This document shows, in pieces, positions 47,581 to 56,849 of a stretch of 64,000 nucleotides of DNA. Position 1 is the stretch's first letter. Each line of letters starts with the position of its first letter. Both the position numbers and the translations under genes were made by a program. A model generated the notes under the pieces. It did not search any database. It saw nothing but the letters and a program-made list of their open reading frames with translations, and had not been told where the DNA came from. The stretch is from assembly GCF_004367585.1 (NCBI RefSeq), contig NZ_CP038015.1:1060001-1124000 (forward strand), in the 5' to 3' direction. Source of the DNA: Paenisporosarcina antarctica. Its GTDB lineage: Bacteria; Bacillota; Bacilli; Bacillales_A; Planococcaceae.

Positions 47581-48654
47581 TTGAACTCAGAAACACTTCA
47601 ATTATTTAAAACATTAACTGAACTTCCTGGAGCTCCTGGTAATGAACATTTTATGAGAAAGTTTATGAGAAGTGAACTAGAAAAATACTCTGATGAAATC
47701 GTTCAAGACCATTTAGGTGGTATTTTCGGATTAAAAAAAGGTGACGATCAAGGACCTAGAATTATGGTAGCTGGTCATATGGATGAAGTTGGTTTTATGG
47801 TGACACAAATCACTGAAAACGGCATGCTGCGATTCCAACCGTTAGGTGGTTGGTGGAGCCAAGTTTTACTAGCACAACGCGTTGAAATCATAACAGACAA
47901 TGGACCTGTAATAGGGGTTATTGGATCGATTCCACCTCATTTACTGAGTGATGAAGTTCGAAACAAACCAATGGACATTAAAAACATGCTTATTGATATT
48001 GGTGCTGATGATTTAGTCGATGCAAAGAAAATCGGTATTCGACCAGGTCAACAGATTGTTCCTATCTGTCCATTCACCCCAATGGCAAATAATAAAAAAA
48101 TATTAGCAAAAGCTTGGGATAACCGCTATGGCTGTGGCCTAGCAATCGAACTGTTAAAAGAACTAAAAGATGAAAAATTACCAAACACTTTGTATTCAGG
48201 TGCCAATGTTATGGAAGAAGTAGGCTTGAGAGGTGCTCAAACAGCTGCAACTTTAATAAATCCAGATTTATTTTTCGCCCTAGATGCAAGCCCAGCGAAT
48301 GATATGTCAGGTTCAAAAACAGAATTCGGTCAATTAGGTGAAGGTACATTACTCCGTATTTTTGATCGTTCGATGATTACACATCGTGGAATGCGTGAGT
48401 TTGTATTAGATACTGCTGAAACAAATAATATCCCATACCAATATTTCATTTCTCAAGGTGGAACAGATGCAGGACGCGTCCACATGACAAATGAAGGAGT
48501 TCCAAGTGCTGTTGTCGGTATTTGCTCTCGCTACATTCACACAGCCGGCTCTATCATCCATACAGATGACTACGCAGCCGCAAAAGAATTAATTGTAAAA
48601 TTGGTTCGCTCAGCTGATAAAACAACACTTGAAACAATTCGTCAAAATGTTTAA
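47581..48654 (+). CDS. ytoP: M42-family aminopeptidase YtoP
   Basis: Glutamyl-aminopeptidase/endoglucanase M42 family, 357 residues, cytosolic, forming large metal-dependent assemblies that trim peptides. Metal ligands are expected in AGHMDEVGF (His about 67), [10 protein letters not shown] (Asp about 182), [10 protein letters not shown] (Glu about 214) and ALDASP. TTG start after AGGGGG. Terminator directly behind. Confidence 0.93.
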   Translation: MNSETLQLFKTLTELPGAPGNEHFMRKFMRSELEKYSDEIVQDHLGGIFGLKKGDDQGPRIMVAGHMDEVGFMVTQITENGMLRFQPLGGWWSQVLLAQRVEIITDNGPVIGVIGSIPPHLLSDEVRNKPMDIKNMLIDIGADDLVDAKKIGIRPGQQIVPICPFTPMANNKKILAKAWDNRYGCGLAIELLKELKDEKLPNTLYSGANVMEEVGLRGAQTAATLINPDLFFALDASPANDMSGSKTEFGQLGEGTLLRIFDRSMITHRGMREFVLDTAETNNIPYQYFISQGGTDAGRVHMTNEGVPSAVVGICSRYIHTAGSIIHTDDYAAAKELIVKLVRSADKTTLETIRQNV

Positions 48655-48681
48655 AAAAGTGCCTTAAATGGCGCTTTTTTC
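48655..48681 (+). terminator. terminator of ytoP
   Basis: AAAGTGCC/GGCGCTTT stem with TTAAAT loop and six T; begins immediately after the stop. Confidence 0.88.
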
Positions 48682-48759
48682 ACAAAATAAGAAAGTATAT
48701 AAATTTAGTGAGCCATGAATCCAGTATTCCGAGTAATTTAAGGTGTAGATTCTAGTATG

Positions 48760-48930
48760 ATACCGCTGATTTGCGCCCCAGGCGGACGCTTTCCACGGGG
48801 CGGGCGGAGAGCCTCCTCAGGCCATCACGATGTTGGTCACAAAGGCGTTGTTAAATGATGTGACGTTCTTAGCCTTTGTTCCACCTAGCGCTCCACTGCG
48901 GGGTCTCACTTGTCCCGCTAATCCCTTAGG
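48760..48930 (-). repeat. intergenic repeat, copy A
   Basis: Read on the minus strand it contains CCCCGCAGTGGAGCGCT, then GAGGAGGCT, then GTGGAAAGCGTCCGCC in order. The same three blocks, in the same order, recur on the plus strand in copy B. Ends are approximate. Similar GAGGAGGCT...GAAAGCGTCCGCC elements are, to my knowledge, common between genes in Bacillaceae and Planococcaceae. Confidence 0.6.
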
Positions 48931-48971
48931 AAAGAATAGAATCAAATTGTCTTTGGTCCTGTTCTTTGCGA

Positions 48972-49029
48972 CGAAGCTAGCGTAGCGATGCATCGCACTT
49001 TCATGTTTCGAAGTTAGCGCAGCGGTGCA
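48972..49029. repeat. pair of 21-bp direct repeats
   Basis: CGAAGCTAGCGTAGCGATGCA (48972-48992) is split here as its first 10 and last 11 bases for reading: CGAAGCTAGC and GTAGCGATGCA. The second copy at 49009-49029 differs at three positions (CGAAGTTAGC, GCAGCGGTGCA). The period is 37 bases. No gene; function unknown. Confidence 0.65.
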
Positions 49030-49227
49030 GAAACAGAAGCAGATGTTTTTCGCCGCCTTCCGCTTCGATCAAGTAAATGTTTTCGAATTGATCATAAAAG
49101 AAAAGACCACTTAAAATTTTTAGAAATAGTGTAGAAGAAGTATACCTGTTAGCTGTGTATCGCTCAAGATTTCAAATAATTGTCACTAAAAATAGAATTC
49201 ATTGCAATGATGGATAAATTCACACTA

Positions 49228-49420
49228 GTTGATTGAAGCGCAGATGGCTACTTCTGCGGGAAAAGCTTAAGCTGAAGGCCCCGCAGGAAAGACGCTGGCC
49301 AAAAGTCAGTGTCTTTGCGACGAGTAACCGCAGGAGCACATGTTTTTACAGTGACGAGGAGACTGAAGCTAAACCCGCGAAAAGCGTCCACCGTAGCGGA
49401 AATAAACGGGTTTCTATAGT
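49228..49420 (+). repeat. intergenic repeat, copy B
   Basis: Contains GGCCCCGCAGGAAAGACGCT, GACGAGGAGACTGAAG and GAAAAGCGTCCACCGTAGC, the counterpart of copy A in opposite orientation. Several internal complementary words (CTTCTGCGG/CCGCAG, AAACCCG/CGGGTTT) suggest RNA or DNA structure. Ends approximate. Confidence 0.6.
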
Positions 49421-49432
49421 TACCCTTCTTAA

Positions 49433-49463
49433 GGACCGGGCGTACTTTGCCCGGTTTTTCTTA
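49433..49463 (+). terminator. terminator-like hairpin after repeat copy B
   Basis: CCGGGC...GCCCGG stem with a short loop and TTTTTCTT. No gene upstream within 780 bases, so it either ends read-through from ytoP or a transcript of the repeat. Confidence 0.75.
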
Positions 49464-49510
49464 TTCAGGGTTTTTAGCACCACCACCTAAATTATTTTGA
49501 GGAGGTTCTT

Positions 49511-50041
49511 ATGAAAGTTGCAATCGGAACTGAAAATCAAGCAAAAGGTCATGCTGTTCAAAATATATGTCATTTATATTTTGAAGATGTGGAATTCATC
49601 TCGCTAAATGTTCCTTCAAACGTATCTGAACAACCCATTGGAGACGAAGAAACTTTACAAGGTGCAAAGAATCGAGCGAGCATTGCTTTCATGAAAACTC
49701 AAGTTGATTTATCTTTCGGGCTTGAAGGAGGAGTTAAAGAATTAGATGGACAACTTTATATATGCAACTGGGGAGTACTCTATACAAAAATAGGACAACA
49801 GTATATAGCAGGTGGTGCTCAAATTCCTTTACCGCTAGGAGTGGGTCATGCCATCCGAAACGGTGAAGAATTAGGACCAGTAATGGATCGTTACACAAAG
49901 AGAATTGGAATACGTCATCACGAAGGGGCAGTGGGAGTATTGACTAACGGATTTGTGAAGCGGGGAGAGATGTTCGAACACGTTGTCAAACTCTTACTAG
50001 GTCAATATTTCAAAGAAAACCCTATCAGAGAAATGACTTAA
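49511..50041 (+). CDS. DUF84-family inosine/xanthosine triphosphatase
   Basis: Protein of 176 residues related to E. coli YjjX, which hydrolyses ITP and XTP to keep non-canonical nucleotides out of nucleic acids. Family features: N-terminal VAIGTENQAKGHAV, the NRASIAF helix, and FGLEGGV (about 76). AGGAGG precedes the ATG. It is the first gene of a run of five co-directional genes up to ytpR. Confidence 0.88.
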   Translation: MKVAIGTENQAKGHAVQNICHLYFEDVEFISLNVPSNVSEQPIGDEETLQGAKNRASIAFMKTQVDLSFGLEGGVKELDGQLYICNWGVLYTKIGQQYIAGGAQIPLPLGVGHAIRNGEELGPVMDRYTKRIGIRHHEGAVGVLTNGFVKRGEMFEHVVKLLLGQYFKENPIREMT

Positions 50042-50105
50042 GTTGCAAGGATAAGGGAACCATATTAAAATAGACACAGTACTTACATGGAATGGAGGGT
50101 AAACC

Positions 50106-50624
50106 ATGAGCCGAAACTGGTTGCGAATTGCTATCGCACCATTCATAGTAATCACTTTAGTTGCTTGTTCTGATTCTGCTGAAGAACAGACAGGAGAAGG
50201 AATTAAAGTAGCCAAAGAGCTATTTCAAAATGAGCCAGTTGAACCGAACGAACAAATAAAAAGTGTTGAATTATTTGTTCCTGGTGGTTTTTCTATACAA
50301 GAAGATTCGGATGATACGAATATCATCTTGAATAGTAAAAGTGATTTATATGTTTTATTTATTAACCCGAATGAAGAACAAGATAGCCATTTGTTTTATG
50401 ACCTGTTAAACGCTGAAAAGAAAAATGGTATCTACGCTTTAGAAACTTTTGAGCAAAATGGTCGCTTTGGATTCATAGCTGTTTTACCATCAGGTGATGA
50501 GCAGTTTGAAATTATGGCTAGCATAGGTGGCTTGAAATTGACGACAATCTCTAAAAAAGCTAATATTTATAAAAACATTGAACAAATGATGAAAATTGTT
50601 CGTTCTGTTAAAATCGACGCATAG
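50106..50624 (+). CDS. hypothetical lipoprotein
   Basis: 172 residues with a lipoprotein signal peptide: basic MSRNWLR, a hydrophobic core and lipobox LVAC (Cys at 21). The mature part is acidic, with no domain I can name; it may be lineage-specific. ATG after GGAGGG. The next gene starts 13 bases downstream, so co-expression with the thioredoxin-like ytpP is likely. Confidence 0.8.
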   Translation: MSRNWLRIAIAPFIVITLVACSDSAEEQTGEGIKVAKELFQNEPVEPNEQIKSVELFVPGGFSIQEDSDDTNIILNSKSDLYVLFINPNEEQDSHLFYDLLNAEKKNGIYALETFEQNGRFGFIAVLPSGDEQFEIMASIGGLKLTTISKKANIYKNIEQMMKIVRSVKIDA

Positions 50625-50637
50625 GGGAGAGTTTAGA

Positions 50638-50949
50638 TTGAGAGACTTACAATCAGTTGAAGAGTTTCAAGCTTTAAAAGTAGCAGAAGACGTGGTGTTT
50701 TTATTTACAGCTGCCTGGTGTCCGGATTGTCACTTTATCGATCCTTTTATGCCTGAAGTTGAAGAGAAACTTGAATCTTTTACATTTGTTTCTGTTAATC
50801 GCGATCAATTTATTGATATATGTGCAGAACATGAGATTTACGGAATTCCGAGTTTTCTAGTATATAAAAACGGTATTGAAGCAGGACGCTTTGTCAGTAA
50901 AGATCGAAAAACTCAAGAAGAAATCGAACAATTCTTACTGAAATTATAA
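50638..50949 (+). CDS. ytpP: thioredoxin-like protein YtpP
   Basis: Small thioredoxin-fold protein of 103 residues with active site WCPDC (about 27-31) and the cis-Pro loop GIPSFLVY. It has no signal peptide, so it is a cytosolic thiol-disulfide exchanger. The TTG at 50638 follows AGGGGAGAG; the frame extends upstream only into the preceding gene. Matches B. subtilis YtpP in size and place before ytpQ-ytpR. Confidence 0.92.
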   Translation: MRDLQSVEEFQALKVAEDVVFLFTAAWCPDCHFIDPFMPEVEEKLESFTFVSVNRDQFIDICAEHEIYGIPSFLVYKNGIEAGRFVSKDRKTQEEIEQFLLKL

Positions 50950-51074
50950 ATATTTATTTGAAAAGTTATACCAAATTGAATGAGTAACTTAGATATTGTC
51001 ACAACAAGTAACCAAAAAACATAATAAATGTTCTCATAATTTGAGTACTTTAAATAAAGGCTACCAAGGAATGC

Positions 51075-51125
51075 AAAAAAAAAAGAGCGGTTCCGCCCAA
51101 AAGGTGAGAACCGTCTCCTTTTGTT
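51075..51125. terminator. asymmetric terminator between ytpP and ytpQ
   Basis: A hairpin with CGGTTC/GAACCG core (51085-51117) is flanked on its left by ten A, so on the minus strand it is a hairpin followed by T10, a strong terminator. On the plus strand only CTTTTG follows. No minus-strand gene is evident to its right. Confidence 0.65.
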
Positions 51126-51139
51126 AGGGATGTGAAATT

Positions 51140-51955
51140 TTGAACTCAAAGCAATTAGTTGAACTATTAAAGCAGAAGCTTACTAATCCTGCATTTACAT
51201 GGCAACATGACGAAAAAACAGATCGTGTAAGACTGCATCATAAGGTTCTAAATAAAGGAATGGAAATATCACTTCCTGAAATATTATCAAAATATGAAAT
51301 GAAAAAAGATAAAGCAATTAACGAAGTGGTTTATACAATTAGCCAAACATTTGAAGCTATGGAACAAGAAACACAAGGTTTAGACCGATCAACCTCACAT
51401 ATTTACCCTGTCATTCGTTCTACATCTTTTCCTGTAAAATCGAATGAAGGACACGATTTAGTAGTAACAGACCATACTGCTGAAACACGTATTTTCTATG
51501 CATTAGATCTTGGAAATACGTACCGATTACTGGATGTAAATATGTTAATTGAAATGAATGTAACAGATTCAGAAGTTAAAGAAGCAGCGAGGTTTCAAAT
51601 AAGAAAACTTTCAACAGATTTGAAAGAAGATCATGTAGCTGGTAATATTTTTTATTTTCTAAATGCAAACGATGGATATGACGCCACTCGTATATTAAAT
51701 GAACAATTTTTAAAAGACATGCAAACTAAAATTGAAGGGGATATGACGTTATCCGTTCCCCATCAAGATGTATTAATTATTGGAGATATTAGAAATGAAG
51801 CAGGATATGATGTACTGGCACAATTAACAATGCATTTCTTTACAACAGGTAAAGTTCCAATTACTTCCTTATCATTTATTTATGAAGATGGGGACTTGGA
51901 ACCAATATTTATTATGGCGAAAAATCGATTGCAAAAGGAGAACAAAGATAAATGA
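51140..51955 (+). CDS. ytpQ: DUF1444 protein YtpQ
   Basis: Conserved cytosolic protein of 271 residues, clearly similar to B. subtilis YtpQ (IYPVIRSTSFP, DHTAETRIFYALDLG and VPITSLSFIYEDG blocks). Function unknown. TTG start; TAGGGATG upstream is a modest ribosome site. The end overlaps ytpR by four bases (ATGA). A terminator hairpin directly upstream raises the question of where its promoter is. Confidence 0.92.
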   Translation: MNSKQLVELLKQKLTNPAFTWQHDEKTDRVRLHHKVLNKGMEISLPEILSKYEMKKDKAINEVVYTISQTFEAMEQETQGLDRSTSHIYPVIRSTSFPVKSNEGHDLVVTDHTAETRIFYALDLGNTYRLLDVNMLIEMNVTDSEVKEAARFQIRKLSTDLKEDHVAGNIFYFLNANDGYDATRILNEQFLKDMQTKIEGDMTLSVPHQDVLIIGDIRNEAGYDVLAQLTMHFFTTGKVPITSLSFIYEDGDLEPIFIMAKNRLQKENKDK

Positions 51956-52557
51956 ATATTTTTTACAATATGAAAGGTGTAGGGGACGTACTTTTGGTTC
52001 AACTCACTACAACTACAGTTGAAGAAGTAGAAACACAATCTAAAGGTGACATTACACTTATTAAGGATTCTAAAACAGGTGAAGTGGCAGCATTTAACGT
52101 CTTTAATGCTAGTAATCATTTAGAATTAAAAGAACAAGGCTCTGTTAAAGTGACGAAAGAAATCGTTGCGACTTTGCAATTATTAATTAATAATAGCGAA
52201 TTGGACCTTGTATTAGAGGTTGATTTTACACCTAAATTTGTAGTGGGATATGTTTTATCTAAAGAACAACATCCAAATGCAGATAAATTAAACATCTGCA
52301 AAGTCGATGTTGTTGAAGAAACACTCCAAATCGTTTGTGGAGCTCCTAATGTAGAAGTCGGGCAAAAAGTGGTTGTAGCTAAGGTAGGTGCTATTATGCC
52401 ATCTGGTTTAGTTATACGTGATGCAGAACTTCGTGGCATTGCCTCTAGTGGGATGATTTGTTCGGCTAAAGAACTAGCTTTACCAGATGCACCAACAGAA
52501 AAAGGTATTTTAGTATTAGATCAAAGTGCTGAAATAGGTTCAGCTTTCAAAGCATAA
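51952..52557 (+). CDS. ytpR: YtpR, tRNA-binding (EMAP/OB-fold) domain protein
   Basis: 201 residues: an N-terminal DUF4479 part (about 1-85) and a C-terminal tRNA-binding OB fold (about 95-200) like that at the start of PheT, with VLSKEQHPNADKLNICKVD and GMICSAKEL. It may bind tRNA or act as a trans factor; true function unknown. Coupled to ytpQ by a four-base overlap. Terminator after. Confidence 0.93.
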   Translation: MNIFYNMKGVGDVLLVQLTTTTVEEVETQSKGDITLIKDSKTGEVAAFNVFNASNHLELKEQGSVKVTKEIVATLQLLINNSELDLVLEVDFTPKFVVGYVLSKEQHPNADKLNICKVDVVEETLQIVCGAPNVEVGQKVVVAKVGAIMPSGLVIRDAELRGIASSGMICSAKELALPDAPTEKGILVLDQSAEIGSAFKA

Positions 52558-52564
52558 ACTAGGT

Positions 52565-52608
52565 AAAACTCTGTGTACTCAAGAATTTAGGTACACAGAG
52601 TTTTTTTA
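52565..52608 (+). terminator. terminator of ytpQ-ytpR
   Basis: Stem AAAACTCTGTGTAC/GTACACAGAGTTTT with a 12-base loop and seven T. Confidence 0.93.
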
Positions 52609-52671
52609 TCCGTTTGAATTGAATCTCAAACCTGTTAAAATGGAAACATTGATATGAAAAGAGGGTTTGAA

Positions 52672-55314
52672 GTGAATTGGTTGACAACAGCATTTAATAA
52701 ATTATTTTCTAATGAACAACAGGACAAACAAGATGATCTAGATAAAAATGAGCTACCAACATATAAACAGTCGAAAACACCGTTTCGATTTCCCCTTATT
52801 AGCGATAAAGAGAAAGATCAATTAGTAGATGACGAATTAGAGGAAACTCAACAAGAAGAAGAGTTCATGCCTTTATATATGCATAAACAATGGCAGCAAC
52901 AACGGGAGAATGCAATTGTTCATCATGCAACGAAGCCAAATATGGACAAATCTAGTAAAAAAATAGTAGAACCCAAAGCTAAACCTAAAGTAAGAGAAAG
53001 CTATCAAGAAGTAAAACCAAGAATAACAAAAGTGCCTGTTCAGTCTAAAAAGTTCATACCATCAGACGTTCCATCTCCAATTCATGGCTTCACTCGAACA
53101 AAAATATCACCTATTAATGAATTGTTAGCAAAAAAGAATTCAGATGAAGTTGTTGCAACAGTTGAAAGTAGCATAAGCCCAAGTGAATCTGCTATTTTCA
53201 AGCCAAGCGAACCAACCATTCAAACTTCAAGTGAACCAATTACAATTAAGCCAAGAGAACCAGACATTCAAACTTTAAATGAATCAATTACAATCAAGCC
53301 AAGCGAACCAGACATTCAAACTTTAAATGAATCAATTTCAATTAAGCCAAGAGAACCAGACATTCAAACTTTAAATGAATCAATTACAATCAAGCCAAGC
53401 GAACCAGACATTCAAACTTTAAATGAACCAATTACAATCAAGCCAAGCGAACCAGACATTCAAACTTTAAATGAACCAATTACAATCAAGCCAAGCGAAC
53501 CAGACATTCAAACTTTAAATGAATCAATTACAATCAAGCCAAGTGAATTAGTCACATTGAAGGAACAAAACATAGCAGAACATGTAGTGAGTCAAGATTT
53601 TCATGGGAAAGTTGATGTTGAACCTAATAGCACCATTGAGAATGAGAAATCTGTTGCTTCATTACAAATAGCTGAAATTCAAGCACCTGAAATAAAAAAG
53701 AAATCACTCCCATTTAATGTTTTAATGTTAAATTCAGATAAAGAAAAATATAATAAAAAGAAAGTCCAAACGGCTACCCCCGATGCGGTTACTCAAGTGC
53801 GTCCTGCAAAGACAATTGTTGAACCAATTATTGAGTCAAATGAAGAAAAGTTAACGGTCATTCAAAATGTTCAAGTTGACCCAGTATTGGACGATTTACA
53901 GTCTGGTTACGTCTTTCCTGAAAACAGTTATTTAGTACCGCCTGAAGAGAAGACTCAAGATTATGAATGGATGCAAATGCAAGCAGATCGCTTAATTGAA
54001 TCGTTATCCTACTTCCAAGTGAAAGCGGATATTGTGAACATGGTTCAAGGTCCCGCTGTAACTCAATTTGAAATGACAGTAGGACAAGGAACAAAAGTAA
54101 GTAAAATTCGTAATTTAGCAGATGATTTAAAATTAGCACTGGCAGCTAAAGATATTCGGATTCAAGCCCCTATTCCTGGGAAAAGTTCAATTGGAATAGA
54201 AATACCAAATCAAACATCGAGACCAGTAAGATTATCAGAAGTTGTAGGTAGTTCTAATTTTAAGGACTCTGATTCTCCACTTGAAGCAGCTCTTGGATTA
54301 GATTTAACTGGAAAACCTGTAACTATTGATTTGCGCAAAATGCCACATGGGTTAATTGCAGGAGCTACTGGGTCAGGTAAATCAGTATGCATTAATTCAA
54401 TATTAATTAGCTTATTGTATAAGGCAACGCCGAAAGAATTAAATTTATTGTTGATTGATCCAAAAATGGTGGAATTAGCTCCTTTTAACCATATTCCTCA
54501 TCTTGTAAGCCCAGTTATTACAGACGTAAAGGCAGCTACTGCTGCACTTAAATGGGCAGTTGAAGAAATGGAACGAAGATATCAGCTGTTTGCTCATACT
54601 GGCGTGCGTGATATTTCTCGATATAATGCCATGGCAGAAGAGAAGAGACAATTTGCTCAGAAACTGCCATATTTGTTAATCGTTATTGATGAGTTAGCTG
54701 ATTTAATGATGATGGCTCCAACTGAAGTGGAAGAATCTATTTGTAGGATTGCTCAAAAAGCTCGTGCCTGTGGAATTCATTTAATCGTGGCTACACAGCG
54801 CCCTTCTGTAGATGTCATTACGGGTCTTATTAAAGCGAATATCCCAACTCGAATCGCATTTTCAGTTTCATCTCAAATCGATTCTCGAACAATTCTTGAT
54901 GGCCAAGGTGCAGAACGATTACTTGGAAGAGGCGATATGTTGTACTTAGGAAATGGGATGTCTGCACCTATTCGTTTACAAGGTACTTATGTAACAGATG
55001 AAGAAATGGAAGAGATTATTGATCACGCACGTAGTCAAGGTGAACCTTCTTATTTATTTGAACAAGAGGAGCTAGTTCGTCGTTTAGAAGTTGCTGAAGA
55101 TCAAGATGAGTTGTTTGAAGAAGCATGTCGTTTTATTTTAGAGCAAGGCTCAGCTTCGACTTCATTACTACAAAGGAAATTCCATATGGGATACAACCGT
55201 GCTGCAAGACTAGTTGATTTAATGGAACAACATGGTTATGTTTCAGAATCAAGAGGAAGCAAAGCGCGTGAAGTCTTTATTACAGAAAATGATTTACAAC
55301 AACTTTTTAATTAA
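52672..55314 (+). CDS. sftA: DNA translocase SftA (FtsK/SpoIIIE family)
   Basis: Soluble FtsK-like ATPase, 880 residues, that clears chromosome DNA from the closing septum. No N-terminal membrane helices, unlike SpoIIIE. A long low-complexity linker (about 1-430) contains a 16-residue unit repeated seven times at about 178-289. The motor has Walker A GATGSGKSV (about 561), Walker B LLIVIDELADLMM (about 665) and a C-terminal gamma winged helix (about 815-880) for KOPS-like sites. GTG 52672 follows AGAGGG; an ATG at 52654 has no ribosome site. Lies between ytpR and murC, as in B. subtilis (YtpS). Confidence 0.95.
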   Translation: MNWLTTAFNKLFSNEQQDKQDDLDKNELPTYKQSKTPFRFPLISDKEKDQLVDDELEETQQEEEFMPLYMHKQWQQQRENAIVHHATKPNMDKSSKKIVEPKAKPKVRESYQEVKPRITKVPVQSKKFIPSDVPSPIHGFTRTKISPINELLAKKNSDEVVATVESSISPSESAIFKPSEPTIQTSSEPITIKPREPDIQTLNESITIKPSEPDIQTLNESISIKPREPDIQTLNESITIKPSEPDIQTLNEPITIKPSEPDIQTLNEPITIKPSEPDIQTLNESITIKPSELVTLKEQNIAEHVVSQDFHGKVDVEPNSTIENEKSVASLQIAEIQAPEIKKKSLPFNVLMLNSDKEKYNKKKVQTATPDAVTQVRPAKTIVEPIIESNEEKLTVIQNVQVDPVLDDLQSGYVFPENSYLVPPEEKTQDYEWMQMQADRLIESLSYFQVKADIVNMVQGPAVTQFEMTVGQGTKVSKIRNLADDLKLALAAKDIRIQAPIPGKSSIGIEIPNQTSRPVRLSEVVGSSNFKDSDSPLEAALGLDLTGKPVTIDLRKMPHGLIAGATGSGKSVCINSILISLLYKATPKELNLLLIDPKMVELAPFNHIPHLVSPVITDVKAATAALKWAVEEMERRYQLFAHTGVRDISRYNAMAEEKRQFAQKLPYLLIVIDELADLMMMAPTEVEESICRIAQKARACGIHLIVATQRPSVDVITGLIKANIPTRIAFSVSSQIDSRTILDGQGAERLLGRGDMLYLGNGMSAPIRLQGTYVTDEEMEEIIDHARSQGEPSYLFEQEELVRRLEVAEDQDELFEEACRFILEQGSASTSLLQRKFHMGYNRAARLVDLMEQHGYVSESRGSKAREVFITENDLQQLFN
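53203..53538 (+). repeat. 48-bp minisatellite, seven units, inside sftA
   Basis: Unit starts at 53203, 53251, 53299, 53347, 53395, 53443 and 53491, exactly 48 bases apart, each beginning CCAAG(C/A)GAACCA. Six units are nearly identical at DNA level; the first is more diverged, and a partial eighth follows. They encode P-S-E-P-D-I-Q-T-L-N-E-S-I-T-I-K with S/R and S/P exchanges. Confidence 0.97.
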
Positions 55315-55462
55315 TAATTTTATTAACGTTTAAAGTGGTAAAAAATGTAATAAAGTAATTGCGAGAAAATTAGTTCATTTCTATGCTAGATTAAATGATG
55401 ATATAATCGGGTAAGGAAGTATATATATAAGTACAGGCACCTTTCCCAGGAGGATTAAACAA

Positions 55463-56758
55463 ATGACAGTGTTTCATTTTACAGGAATAAAAGGATCAGG
55501 CATGAGCTCACTTGCACAGATCTTGCATGATTCAGGAAATCAAGTACAGGGCTCTGACATAGATAAACATTTCTTTACAGAAGACCCTTTACGTAAATTA
55601 GGAATCTCAATTTTGCCATTTGATGCAAATAATATTCAAAAGGGTATGACCGTTATCGCTGGTAATGCGTATCGAGATGATCATGAAGAATTAACTCGTG
55701 CAAATGAATTAGGTGTTGATGTTATTCGCTATCACAAGTTTTTAGGTAATTTAATGGGTCAGTTTATATCAGTAGGAATTACAGGGTCTCACGGTAAAAC
55801 ATCGACTACTGGATTAATGTCACATATCTTAAGTGGCTTTGCGCCAACTTCATACTTGATTGGAGATGGCACAGGACACGGTGAATCACAAGCGGAGTAC
55901 TTTGCATTTGAAGCATGTGAATACCGTCGGCACTTTTTAGCTTACCATCCTGACTATATGATTATGACAAATATTGATTTTGATCATCCTGATTATTTTA
56001 AAGGTATTGATGATGTTGTCGATGCATTTCAATCAATGGCATTACAAGTAAATAAAGCTATTTTCGCTTGTGGTGATGATGTACATCTTCAAAAAATTCA
56101 AGCGAATGTTCCGGTAGTTTTTTACGGGTTTGGCTCAGAAAATGACTTTGAGGCACGTAATGTGGTAAAAAACACTTTAGGTTCTACCTTTGATGTGTTT
56201 GTACGCAATGAATTTTATCATACATTCGAGATACCTTTATTCGGAGATCATGCCGTTTTAAATGCAATGGCTGTAATTTCTTTGAGTAGTTATGAGGGTA
56301 TTCCAGCTGATGTTATTCACCAACAATTACTATCATTTGGTGGTGTTAAACGCCGTTTTACTGAAAGAATTAAAGGTGATAAGATTTTAATTGATGATTA
56401 TGCCCATCATCCAACTGAAATTAAAGCAACGCTTCAATCAGCTCGTCAAAAATATCCAGAGCGTAATATTATTGCGATTTTTCAACCACATACATTTTCA
56501 CGTACACGAACATTTTTAAATGAATTTGCTGAAAGCTTAGAAATTGCTGATTTTGTCTATCTATGTGATATTTTCGGCTCGGCACGTGAGAACGCAGGAG
56601 ATTTAACTATCCAAGATTTATGTGATTTAATTGAGAATTGTGTTATTCTAAAAACAGAAGAAATTGATGTTTTACTTGAATATGAAAATGCTGTTTATTT
56701 ATTCATGGGGGCTGGGGATGTTCAAAAATTCCAGGCTGCATTTGAAAAAATAATATAA
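55463..56758 (+). CDS. murC: UDP-N-acetylmuramate--L-alanine ligase
   Basis: Mur ligase of 431 residues that adds L-Ala to UDP-MurNAc. N-terminal [17 protein letters not shown] loop [11 protein letters not shown] (about 110-120), then the central [10 protein letters not shown] and C-terminal [10 protein letters not shown] and FQPHTFSR blocks. AGGAGG precedes the ATG. It follows sftA, linking wall synthesis and division as in B. subtilis. A TATAAT-like -10 (about 55400) suggests its own promoter. Terminator behind. Confidence 0.97.
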   Translation: MTVFHFTGIKGSGMSSLAQILHDSGNQVQGSDIDKHFFTEDPLRKLGISILPFDANNIQKGMTVIAGNAYRDDHEELTRANELGVDVIRYHKFLGNLMGQFISVGITGSHGKTSTTGLMSHILSGFAPTSYLIGDGTGHGESQAEYFAFEACEYRRHFLAYHPDYMIMTNIDFDHPDYFKGIDDVVDAFQSMALQVNKAIFACGDDVHLQKIQANVPVVFYGFGSENDFEARNVVKNTLGSTFDVFVRNEFYHTFEIPLFGDHAVLNAMAVISLSSYEGIPADVIHQQLLSFGGVKRRFTERIKGDKILIDDYAHHPTEIKATLQSARQKYPERNIIAIFQPHTFSRTRTFLNEFAESLEIADFVYLCDIFGSARENAGDLTIQDLCDLIENCVILKTEEIDVLLEYENAVYLFMGAGDVQKFQAAFEKII

Positions 56759-56760
56759 GT

Positions 56761-56799
56761 TAATAAAAACTCTAGTTAATATTTAACTGGAGTTTTTAT
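56761..56799 (+). terminator. terminator of murC
   Basis: AATAAAAACTC and AGTTAA pair with TTAACT and GAGTTTTTATT with one mismatch; loop TAT. Confidence 0.85.
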
Positions 56800-56849
56800 T
56801 ATTTTTAGCAGGAATTTAAATATTTTTGTAGAATATTAGTAACTGGAAC

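Larger units (their letters stand above)
48682..49510. other. 829-base gene-free, GC-richer region with repeats
   Basis: No credible ORF (one of 85 codons at 49233 lies entirely in the repeat). The region holds two inverted copies of a GC-rich repeat, a short direct repeat between them and a terminator-like hairpin, each listed separately. Base composition is clearly unlike the AT-rich genes on both sides. Confidence 0.8.

Noticed and set aside
49233-49490. 85-codon plus-strand frame in the intergenic repeat
   Set aside because: Composition follows the GC-rich repeat, ends in the terminator hairpin and has no ribosome site.
50913-51149. Minus-strand 78-codon frame with hydrophobic segments between ytpP and ytpQ
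   Set aside because: TTG start without ribosome site, and it crosses a hairpin plus a run of ten T, so it is not a plausible message.
53203-53538. Frameshifted or chimeric sftA
   Set aside because: The repeat length is a multiple of three and the frame stays open through the motor and gamma domains, so the gene is intact.
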